From DATBDM01 sp034664425 (lineage in GTDB: Bacteria > Actinomycetota > Thermoleophilia > Solirubrobacterales > Solirubrobacteraceae): a DNA stretch of 64,000 nt. The stretch spans positions 18,806-82,805 of the forward strand of contig JAXDHR010000037.1 in assembly GCA_034664425.1 (NCBI GenBank), in the 5' to 3' direction. Positions 57,834 to 64,000 of the stretch are shown in pieces. Position 1 is the stretch's first letter. Every line of letters begins with the position of its first letter. A program made the translations under genes and the position numbers. A model generated the notes under the pieces. The model did not search any database. It was not told where the DNA came from and was given only the letters and a program-made list of their open reading frames with translations.

Positions 57834-60178
57834 GGGGCGCGGTGCGAACGAGCCAGGCGGGTCCGGCGATCGGGCTCATCGCCCAGGTGCTGCTGCTGGC
57901 CGTCCTGGCGGTGACCGTCGGGCTCGGCGAGGCGGCCTGGCTCGTCGGCGTCGCCTGCGCCGTGACCATCGCGACGGCGCTGGCTCGTGGCCTCGCGCGC
58001 CGTCCCGATGTGCGGCTGCGGCCGGCATCCTGGGTGACGCTCGCCCGGGCGACGCTCGCCGTCGGCGTCGCCGCACTCGTCGCGGACTCGTTCAGGGATG
58101 ACACGCCGGTCACGGTGCTCGTGACGCTCGCCGTCGTCGCACTCGCGCTGGACGCGGCCGACGGACAGGTGGCGCGGCGCACCGGGACGGCGACTGAGCT
58201 CGGCGCGCGCTTCGACGGCGAGATCGACGCGTTCCTGATCCTCGCCCTCAGCGTCTACGTCGCCCCGGTGTACGGCGCATGGGTGCTCGCGATCGGCGCC
58301 GCCCGCTACCTGTTCCTCGCCGGCGAGTGGCTGCTGCCGTGGATGCGCGCGCCGCTGCCACCGCGCCGCTGGCGCAGGTTCGTCGCGGCGACCCAGGGCG
58401 TCGTGCTGACCGCCGCCGCCGCCGGGGTCCTGCCCCGGGCGCTCACGCAGATCCTCATCGTCGTCGCGCTCGTCCTGCTCGCGGTCTCGGTGGGCGAGTG
58501 CGCATGGTGGCTGTGGCGCCGCCGGCACGCCGCGCACGACGAACGGCCGGAGAGTGCCCTCGGCCAGCCTCACCGCGGGCCACTGCGGACCGGCATCGCC
58601 GTGGCGCTCACGGTCCTCGCCGTGCTGTTCGTCTGGGCCGCACTGGTTGCGCCGAACCAGCCGAGCCGCCTCGCCCTCGGGGCGTTCGCGCGGCTCCCCC
58701 TCGAGCTGCTCGTGGTCGTCGCCGTGGCCGCCCTGCTGCCCGCCACCCCGCGCCGCGCGCTCGCCGTGGTCGTGGGAGCGGTGCTGAGCCTGCTCGTACT
58801 CGTGAAGGTCCTCGACGTCGGCTTCTTCACCGCGTTCGACCGGCCGTTCAAGCCCGTCGACGACTCGAGCTACCTGAAGATCGGCACCGAGACGCTGCGC
58901 GATGCGATCGGCAGGTCGACCGCGGATGTCGCCGTCGCCGCCGCGGTCGTGCTCGCCCTCGCGCTCCTCGCCCTCCCGGTCCTGGCGCTGCTACGCGTGG
59001 CGCGGGTCGCGGCCGGCCATCGCCCCTGGGCGCTGCGGGCGGCGGTGGCGCTGGGCGTGGTCTGGGTCGCCCTGCGCGTCGCCGGCGCGCCCGTCGCCTC
59101 CTCGAGCGCCACCGCCCTGGCCATCGACGAGGTCCAGGCGGTGCGGACCGGCCTCGAGGATCGCGCGGCGCTTGCCGGCGAGATCGCCCACGACCGCTTT
59201 CGCGACACTCCGGGCAACCGGCTGCTGAACGGCCTGCGCGGCAAGGACGTGCTGCTCGTGTTCGTCGAGAGCTACGGGAGGGTCGCGGTCCAAGGCTCGT
59301 CCTTCTCGCCTCGCGTCGACGCCCTGCTCGACCGGGGCACCGCCCAGCTGCGGGCCGCCGGCTTCTCCTCGCGCAGCGCCTTCCTCACCTCCCCGACCTT
59401 CGGCGGCCTCAGCTGGCTGGCGCACGGCACCCTGCAGTCGGGTGTCCGGCTGGACGTCCAGCCGCGCTACGACCAGCTCGTCCAGAGCAACCGCCTCACG
59501 CTCACCACGGCGTTCAAGCGCGCCGGCTGGCGCGCGGTCGGCGACATGCCGGCGGACCGCCGGGACTGGCCGCAGGGCTCGAGCTTCTACCACTACGACA
59601 AGATCTACGACCGGCGCAACCTCGGCTACCGCGGCCCGGGCTTCGGCTTGCCGCCGATGCCCGACCAGTACGCCCTCCTGGCGCTGCACCGCCTCGAGCT
59701 CGCCGGTCGTCACCGGCCGCCGCTCTTCGCCGAAGTCGACCTCATCTCGAGCCACTTCCCGTGGACGCGCATCCCCCGGCTCATCCCCTGGGACGAGGTC
59801 GGCGACGGCTCGATCTTCGCCCGGATCCCGGCGGAGGAGTCCACCGCCGCCTCGCTCTTCTTCGGCGATGCCAGGCGGGCCCGCGCCGCCTACGGGCATT
59901 CGATCGAGTACTCGATGAGCACGCTGATGTCGTTCGTTCGGCGCTACGGCGACGACAACCTCGTCGTGATCGCCCTGGGCGACCATCAGCCCGCGACAGT
60001 CGTCACCGGCCAGGGCGCGAGCCACGATGTGCCGATCTCCGTCATCGCCCACGACCCGAAGGTGATCGACCGAATCGCCGGATGGGGCTGGCAGAACGGC
60101 ATGTTGCCGAGCCCGCGGGCGCCGGTCTGGCCCATGGCCGCGTTCCGTGACCGCTTCCTCACCGCGTTCGGCTCGTGA
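57830..60178 (+). CDS. CDP-alcohol phosphotransferase fused to sulfatase-superfamily domain
   Basis: This 782-residue protein joins two membrane enzymes. Residues about 60-240 hold the CDP-alcohol phosphatidyltransferase motif D108-x2-D111-G-x2-A-R-x8-G125-x3-D129-x3-D133, complete. Several helices follow (about 245-450). Residues about 470-782 form an alkaline-phosphatase/sulfatase-superfamily domain with VLLVFVESYGR, the nucleophile region SAFLTSPTFGGLSWLAHGTL, DLISSHFPW and ALGDHQPATVV. It could make a phosphodiester between an alcohol and a lipid or sugar and then transfer a head group, as in LtaS-like enzymes. The fusion is unusual. Tight overlaps place it in the operon. Confidence 0.87.
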   Translation: MRGAVRTSQAGPAIGLIAQVLLLAVLAVTVGLGEAAWLVGVACAVTIATALARGLARRPDVRLRPASWVTLARATLAVGVAALVADSFRDDTPVTVLVTLAVVALALDAADGQVARRTGTATELGARFDGEIDAFLILALSVYVAPVYGAWVLAIGAARYLFLAGEWLLPWMRAPLPPRRWRRFVAATQGVVLTAAAAGVLPRALTQILIVVALVLLAVSVGECAWWLWRRRHAAHDERPESALGQPHRGPLRTGIAVALTVLAVLFVWAALVAPNQPSRLALGAFARLPLELLVVVAVAALLPATPRRALAVVVGAVLSLLVLVKVLDVGFFTAFDRPFKPVDDSSYLKIGTETLRDAIGRSTADVAVAAAVVLALALLALPVLALLRVARVAAGHRPWALRAAVALGVVWVALRVAGAPVASSSATALAIDEVQAVRTGLEDRAALAGEIAHDRFRDTPGNRLLNGLRGKDVLLVFVESYGRVAVQGSSFSPRVDALLDRGTAQLRAAGFSSRSAFLTSPTFGGLSWLAHGTLQSGVRLDVQPRYDQLVQSNRLTLTTAFKRAGWRAVGDMPADRRDWPQGSSFYHYDKIYDRRNLGYRGPGFGLPPMPDQYALLALHRLELAGRHRPPLFAEVDLISSHFPWTRIPRLIPWDEVGDGSIFARIPAEESTAASLFFGDARRARAAYGHSIEYSMSTLMSFVRRYGDDNLVVIALGDHQPATVVTGQGASHDVPISVIAHDPKVIDRIAGWGWQNGMLPSPRAPVWPMAAFRDRFLTAFGS

Positions 60179-60999
60179 GACAGGACGACCGCGCGCGGTA
60201 CGACCGGGCGCTGCACCGCGCTCGCGTGTCGGCGTACGCACCCGGCGACTTCGTCGGTCAGGAGAGCTTCATGACCGCCGCCGAGATCCATGCCCTGGCG
60301 GTTCAGGTGGGCATCGGCCCGGGCGTGACCGTGCTCGACCTGTGCTGCGGCATCGCCGGGCCTGGGCGCTTCCTGACGCGGGAGCTGGGCTGCACCTACC
60401 TGGGGATGGACGCCAGTGCGAGCGCCGTGGCCATCGCGCGTGAACGCACGGGCGATCTGCCGTGCCGCTTCGCGGTCGCACAGGTCACTCCGCTCCCACG
60501 CGGCTCCTTCGACGTCGTGCTCCTCCTCGAGACGATGCTCGCCTTCGAGGACAAGGACACGCTGGCCCGCGGTGTCGCCGCGGCGCTCCGGCCCGGCGGG
60601 CGGTTCGCGTTCACGCTCGAGGAAGGGCTCCCGCTCACGGCGACCGAGCGGCAAGTGATGCCTGACGCCGACACGGTCTGGCTCACCCCGCTCGAGGAGA
60701 TCGCCACGACCCTGGAGCGCGCCGGCCTCGTCGTCACGTGGCAGGAGGACCACAGCCGCGCGCACCGCGCGATCGCGCAGGCGCTGGCGGCCGCCTTCAC
60801 GGCGGACAGCGAGGACATCGCCGCGCAGATCGGCCGGCGCGCGCTCGAAGAGCTGCTCGCCGCGCACCGGCTGTGGGTCGAGTGGCTGGACGAGGGGCGA
60901 GTCCGGAAGCTCGCGCTGGTGGCGGAGCGGGCGTCGGCGCTCGTGGGTTCTGTCGCGCAAAAGCCGGGGCGGGCAGCGCACCTGTGGGGGCGTGGATGA
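60175..60999 (+). CDS. Class I SAM-dependent methyltransferase (second)
   Basis: This 274-residue methyltransferase has VTVLDLCCGIAGPGRFL for AdoMet, YLGMDASASAV, DVVLLLETMLAFED and ALRPGGRFAFTLEEG, a style seen in N- and C-methyltransferases of natural product pathways. It is distinct from the methyltransferase at 55398. It closes the operon: GTG 60175 lies in the stop of the fusion gene, and 60 bp separate its own stop from the next gene, which has its own ribosome binding site. Confidence 0.83.
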   Translation: MRQDDRARYDRALHRARVSAYAPGDFVGQESFMTAAEIHALAVQVGIGPGVTVLDLCCGIAGPGRFLTRELGCTYLGMDASASAVAIARERTGDLPCRFAVAQVTPLPRGSFDVVLLLETMLAFEDKDTLARGVAAALRPGGRFAFTLEEGLPLTATERQVMPDADTVWLTPLEEIATTLERAGLVVTWQEDHSRAHRAIAQALAAAFTADSEDIAAQIGRRALEELLAAHRLWVEWLDEGRVRKLALVAERASALVGSVAQKPGRAAHLWGRG

Positions 61000-61059
61000 T
61001 CCGGGGGCGGAGTTCTGGCGCAGGAACGGCTGACAAGACCCCTCCACAAGGAGCTTTCA

Positions 61060-61869
61060 GTGTCTGCTGATCGTTACGAGATGGACCGCAGGGGGTTGCT
61101 GGGCAAGGGCGCGCGGGTGGGCGCCGGAGTGCTTGCGAGTGGTGCGACGCTCGAGGCACTCGCACCGTCGCCGGCCGTCGCGCGCCGGCACAAGAGCGCC
61201 GTGACGCGCCGCGACCTCGAGATCCTCGGCGCCGCGCAGATCGCCGAGGCGCTCGCGGTCACGACGTACACCACCATCATCGACCAAGCGCCGTTCTTCG
61301 CGGGCTTGGCGGCCGATGATCAGGGCTACCTGAAGGTTGCCCGGCACGAGGAGATGTCGCACTACCTGCTCGAGAAGACCGTGACGCACAAGCCGTCGCC
61401 GTTCACGCGCTTCTACTACCCGCCGAAGACCTTCCAGGACGCGCAGACCACGCTCAACGTCCTCGTCGCCCTGGAAGACGCGTTCATCGCCGCCTACCTG
61501 ATCGGCGTGCGCCACCTCAGCACCCCCGACCTGCGCGTGACCGCCGCCCGCATCATGGGCATCGAAAGCGACCACCGCACGCTCGCACGCGTCGTGGCTC
61601 CCGGCGTCGCCTCCGGCGACGGCGGCCCGATCGAACACGTGACCGGCATCCAGGGCAAGGCCGAGAGCGTCGACCCGCCCAACAACAACGGCTACGAACG
61701 CACACTGGGCTGGACGCGCATCGGCCGCGCGGTCGCCGCGCTGCTGCCCTTCGCCGACAAACGAGCGGCAGCCAAGGCCGGCTTTGACACCAGCCGCTCC
61801 TTCCACTTCCGGCCCTTCACCCCACAGCTCCCCGAGCCGCTGGGCGAATTCCACTCATTCACCGGCTGA
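61060..61869 (+). CDS. Tat-exported ferritin-like protein
   Basis: This 269-residue protein starts with a twin-Arg-type signal (DRRGLLGKGARVGAGVLASGATL). The mature part is a ferritin-like four-helix domain: EILGAAQIAEALAVTTYTTII, KVARHEEMSHYLL with Glu-x2-x-His, VALEDAFIAAYLIGV and ARIMGIESDHRTLARVV with Glu-x2-His, which could bind two metal ions outside the membrane. Relatives are common in actinobacteria and have no fixed role. AAGGAG precedes GTG 61060. A strong hairpin follows, so it is a single transcription unit. Confidence 0.83.
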   Translation: MSADRYEMDRRGLLGKGARVGAGVLASGATLEALAPSPAVARRHKSAVTRRDLEILGAAQIAEALAVTTYTTIIDQAPFFAGLAADDQGYLKVARHEEMSHYLLEKTVTHKPSPFTRFYYPPKTFQDAQTTLNVLVALEDAFIAAYLIGVRHLSTPDLRVTAARIMGIESDHRTLARVVAPGVASGDGGPIEHVTGIQGKAESVDPPNNNGYERTLGWTRIGRAVAALLPFADKRAAAKAGFDTSRSFHFRPFTPQLPEPLGEFHSFTG

Positions 61870-61881
61870 CCGCCACCCCGT

Positions 61882-61906
61882 ACCGGCCGCCCTCCCGGCG
61901 GCCGGT
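61882..61906 (+). terminator. Hairpin terminator
   Basis: ACCGGCCGCC, loop CTCCC, GGCGGCCGGT: a perfect 10-bp stem 13 bp behind the ferritin-like gene. Confidence 0.65.
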
Positions 61907-62014
61907 GCGGCTGAGAGACGCGACCGCACGACGCCGTACTTGCCGGTGTGCGTGATCGTGCCGAGGAGCACGCGACGTCAACCATCGTGCGTGGTCCGCC
62001 GTACTCTCCTGCGT

Positions 62015-62713
62015 ATGCGTCTTGCGTTCGCGACCGGCCGGCGCTTCGGCCGCAGGAGCGGCAGCGTCCAGACGGTCCGTAAGCTCGGCGGGTCCGTGTT
62101 CAGCAGCGCCTTGCTCGTCGTGGTCGCCGCGGGCTGCGGTGGCAGCTCGACTGCCTCGCCGGCCCGGCCCCATCGACCTGCGACCGCGAAGCAGGCGATC
62201 AAGTACGACGCTCCGGTCCTCGCTCATCCTCAGAGGCCTGCGCCGGACTTCGCGCTGCGCGACTCCTTGGGCAAGCCGGCTCGTCTCTCGGATTTCCGCG
62301 GAAAGGCAGTGCTCCTGACGTTCATCTACGTCCACTGCCCGGACACCTGCCCGCTGATGGTCGGCAACCTGCATGCCGCGCTGCTGCAGATGGGACCGGC
62401 GCAGGCGGCGAAGACGCAGATCGTCGCGGTCTCTGTCGACCCGCGCGGTGACACTCCGAAGACGGTCAAGCAGTTTCTGAGCGCCCATGACATGACTGGC
62501 CGCATGCGCTACCTGATCGGCTCGAAACGCCGGCTGGCGCCGGTATGGAAGCGCTACGGAGTCCAGGTTCAGGGCAGTCCAGATCAACGCGAGGTCGGCC
62601 ACTCGGCTTTCGTCTATGGCATCAGCGGCAAGGGCACGGCGATCGCGCTGTATCCGTCGAACTTCAAGCCGGCGTGGATCGTGCACGACGTTCCCCTGCT
62701 CGCCGCGCACTGA
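62015..62713 (+). CDS. SCO1/SenC-type copper lipoprotein
   Basis: This 232-residue thioredoxin-fold protein has a lipoprotein signal (LLVVVAAGCGG, lipidated Cys 41). The SCO copper site is complete: C108-x3-C112 in VHCPDTCPL and His 196 in EVGHSAFVYG. It delivers copper to the CuA site of cytochrome oxidase or keeps it reduced on the outer face of the membrane. The next gene encodes a TlpA-type thioredoxin directly after its stop, a frequent partner for reducing the Cys pair. No oxidase genes are in the window. Confidence 0.9.
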   Translation: MRLAFATGRRFGRRSGSVQTVRKLGGSVFSSALLVVVAAGCGGSSTASPARPHRPATAKQAIKYDAPVLAHPQRPAPDFALRDSLGKPARLSDFRGKAVLLTFIYVHCPDTCPLMVGNLHAALLQMGPAQAAKTQIVAVSVDPRGDTPKTVKQFLSAHDMTGRMRYLIGSKRRLAPVWKRYGVQVQGSPDQREVGHSAFVYGISGKGTAIALYPSNFKPAWIVHDVPLLAAH

Positions 62714-63223
62714 ATGCGCCGGGGGTCGGTATGGACCGGACTGGCCATCGCCTTCGTCGGCGCGTTGATCCTCGCCGAGGTCGTCAGTGGCACGGGAACT
62801 CCCAAAGCCGCCCAGCGCCGCATCGCTCCGGCACTGCCGGCCACGACCCTCGTAGCGCCCGCGGTCACGGTCGCTCAGCTTCGCGGTAAGCCGGCCATCG
62901 TCCACTTCTGGGCTTCCTGGTGCGGACCGTGCACCGTCGAGGCGCCGGAGCTCGCGCATCTCGCCGCGGCGCTTCACGGGCGCGCGAGACTGGTCGGAGT
63001 CGACTGGTCCGACAGCCACTCCGGGGGTGCTGCGTTCGTGGCCAAGCACGGGTGGTCGTTTCCCAACCTGGAAGATCCGGCGGGCCGGACTGGCGGCCCT
63101 TGGGGCATCACGGGTTTGCCCAGCACATTCCTGCTCGACGTACGCGGCCGGATCGTCGCGCGACTCACCGGGCCGCAAACTGCGGCGGGCCTGCTCGGCC
63201 GCCTGCGCTCGTTGAGCGGTTGA
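62714..63223 (+). CDS. TlpA/ResA-type membrane-anchored thioredoxin
   Basis: This 169-residue protein has an N-terminal membrane anchor (LAIAFVGALILAEVV) and a thioredoxin domain with HFWASWCGPCTVEAPEL, the active-site C70-GP-C73, and the cis-Pro loop GLPSTFLLDVRG. It would act outside the cytoplasm as a thiol reductase in cytochrome or copper-site assembly. It starts right after the SCO gene's stop with no gap, so the two are co-translated. Confidence 0.9.
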   Translation: MRRGSVWTGLAIAFVGALILAEVVSGTGTPKAAQRRIAPALPATTLVAPAVTVAQLRGKPAIVHFWASWCGPCTVEAPELAHLAAALHGRARLVGVDWSDSHSGGAAFVAKHGWSFPNLEDPAGRTGGPWGITGLPSTFLLDVRGRIVARLTGPQTAAGLLGRLRSLSG

Positions 63224-63254
63224 TTGCCCGAGCAGGTGACGGTCGCGCGGGCGT

Positions 63255-63260
63255 TAGGCT
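63255..63260 (+). promoter_or_regulatory. TAGGCT -10 box, leaderless start of the ArsR remnant
   Basis: TAGGCT ends 7 bp before ATG 63268, the same spacing as at the other leaderless starts. No -35 at 17 bp was convincing. Confidence 0.45.
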
Positions 63261-63267
63261 GAGCGGC

Positions 63268-63354
63268 ATGGCGAAGTCGGACAGCTGCGATCTGCTCTGT
63301 CTGGACCTGCCGAACCCCGAGGCGGTCATGCCCCACGCTGAGGCGCGACTGTGA
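63268..63354 (+). pseudogene. Truncated ArsR-type metal sensor (28 codons)
   Basis: The 28-codon frame begins MAKSDSCDLLCLDLPNPEAV, which matches the N-terminal Cys-x3-Cys metal-sensing arm of CadC/CmtR-like ArsR regulators next to cation exporters, and then ends MPHAEARL. The whole winged-helix body of about 80 residues is missing, as if deleted in frame. The promoter, start and overlap (GTGA) with the downstream transporter gene are intact, so it may still be translated as a Cys-rich leader peptide. I favour relic over functional leader. Confidence 0.55.
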
Positions 63355-64000
63355 ACCCGGTCGAGCTACCGGCGCTGGCCCGCTCCGCGCCGCGGGCCCC
63401 CGCTCCCGCGCGTGACGAGCGCTGGCTGCGCGCCGCCCGGCGCGCTCGCCTGCTCTCCTGGCTCAGCCTGGCCTGGATGACCGCCGAGGGCGCGCTCGGC
63501 ATCCTCGCCGGCGCGCGGGCCGGCAGCATCGCGCTGGTCGGCTGGGGCGTCGGCTCGGCCATCGAAGGACTCGCCGCGATCATCGTCATCTGGCGCTTCA
63601 CCGGATCGCGGACGCACTCGGAGGCGTCCGAGCGTCGCGCTCAGCGCGCGGTCGCCGTCTCGTTCTTCCTGCTCGCCCCATACATCGCCGTGGAGGCGAT
63701 TCGCGCGCTGGCCACCGGCGAGCACCCGAGCACGTCCGGGCTCGGCATCGCCGTCACCGCGTCAAGCGTGGTCCTGATGCCGGCCCTGGGCGTCGCCAAG
63801 CGCCGGCTGGGTGAGCGGCTGGGGTCCGGCGCAACGGCCGGCGAAGGCACGCAGAACCTGATCTGCGCGGCGCAGGGCCTCGCCGTGCTGCTCGGGCTGG
63901 CCGGCAACGCGGCCGTCGGCGCCTGGTGGCTGGACGGCGCCATCGCGCTCGGCCTTGCCGCTTTCGCGATCCATGAAGGCGTCGAGGCGTGGCGGGGTGA
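63351..64000 (+). CDS. Cation transporter, partial at window end
   Basis: The 216 codons seen encode a membrane protein with about six helices: a first helix in RARLLSWLSLAWMTAEG, GWGVGSAIEGLAAIIVIWRF, VSFFLLAPYIAVEAIRAL, and a late WWLDGAIALGLAAFAIHEGVEAW. The pattern matches the cation-efflux-like transporters that follow ArsR regulators in actinobacteria, with acidic residues in helices as possible metal ligands. It starts at GTG 63351, overlapping the ArsR remnant's stop, and its end lies beyond the window. Metal specificity is unknown. Confidence 0.8.
   Translation, partial: MNPVELPALARSAPRAPAPARDERWLRAARRARLLSWLSLAWMTAEGALGILAGARAGSIALVGWGVGSAIEGLAAIIVIWRFTGSRTHSEASERRAQRAVAVSFFLLAPYIAVEAIRALATGEHPSTSGLGIAVTASSVVLMPALGVAKRRLGERLGSGATAGEGTQNLICAAQGLAVLLGLAGNAAVGAWWLDGAIALGLAAFAIHEGVEAWRG

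Noticed and set aside
58279..60150. Second long plus-strand frame inside the CDP-alcohol/sulfatase fusion gene
   Set aside because: Arg/Pro-rich shadow frame without any domain; the real frame has clear motifs throughout.
1..64000. tRNA, rRNA, CRISPR arrays, transposases and integrases
   Set aside because: I looked for cloverleaf-like T-loops, repeated spacer units and DDE or tyrosine recombinase motifs and found none that held up; a covariance-model scan would be needed to exclude tRNAs firmly.

Overview
The window is very GC-rich, densely packed DNA. Many genes overlap by 4 bp (ATGA, GTGA or TGATG junctions), GTG starts are frequent, and about ten genes carry a TANNNT box exactly 7 bp before the start codon, the mark of leaderless transcripts. 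Together with the gene content (DUF1707-FHA protein, CGNR regulator, LigD-type polymerase, type II NADH dehydrogenase, DUF421 protein, a collagen-like exported protein) this suggests a free-living soil actinobacterium, most likely of the Thermoleophilia/Solirubrobacterales type. The taxonomic placement is inferred by eye, not computed. No rRNA, tRNA, CRISPR array, intact insertion sequence or prophage was seen.

Layout. 1-6900: hydrolase end, an M20 peptidase relic, a diaminopropionate-ammonia-lyase-like enzyme, aldose epimerase, zwf, and two neighbouring proteins with SGNH modules, one fused to an OafA-type acyltransferase. 6900-15800: NDH-2, a zinc-sensing ArsR/CDF exporter pair with a perfect 24-bp operator, an FHA protein, small enzymes, an ATP-dependent DNA ligase, a DUF421 pair, an HD hydrolase and a CGNR regulator. 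15800-24840: a sugar- or polyol-like catabolic locus (SDR and APC permease leftward; DeoR regulator, BtpA/SgcQ protein, metallophosphoesterase, FGGY kinase and TIM-barrel epimerase rightward), then a nucleotidyltransferase and a phosphatase that seems to start at CTG. 24790-33190: MFS exporter, APC permease plus nitrilase-type amidase, exonuclease III, LigD polymerase, NAD synthase, isochorismatase-type hydrolase. 33360-45530: formaldehyde-dehydrogenase-like ADH operon, membrane proteins, a NarL-type two-component system, several small proteins, a fatty acid desaturase diverging from a CFA-synthase-like methyltransferase, PAP2 phosphatase and a COG4705 membrane protein. 45630-48100: a leftward operon of hotdog thioesterase, BKACE (DUF849) and TetR, resembling carnitine cdhB/cdhC, with twin palindromic operators around its promoter and degraded reading frames on both sides. 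48100-52760: exported collagen-like protein, hydrolase, flippase-like membrane protein, small enzymes, quinone reductase.

The most striking region is 52955-60999: eight genes in one tightly coupled rightward operon. They encode a zinc-type dehydrogenase, a 6-pyruvoyl-tetrahydropterin-synthase-fold protein lacking the usual catalytic residues, a glycosyltransferase, a methyltransferase, a UPF0104 flippase-like protein, a RibD-type pyrimidine reductase, a CDP-alcohol phosphotransferase fused to a sulfatase-superfamily domain, and a second methyltransferase. The set looks like a pathway for a glycosylated, probably membrane-linked pterin- or riboflavin-precursor-derived product. I know of no characterised system with this composition.

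The right end (61060-64000) has a Tat-exported ferritin-like protein, an SCO1-type copper lipoprotein, a TlpA-type thioredoxin, a 28-residue remnant of a metal-sensing ArsR regulator and the cation transporter that follows it, cut by the window edge.
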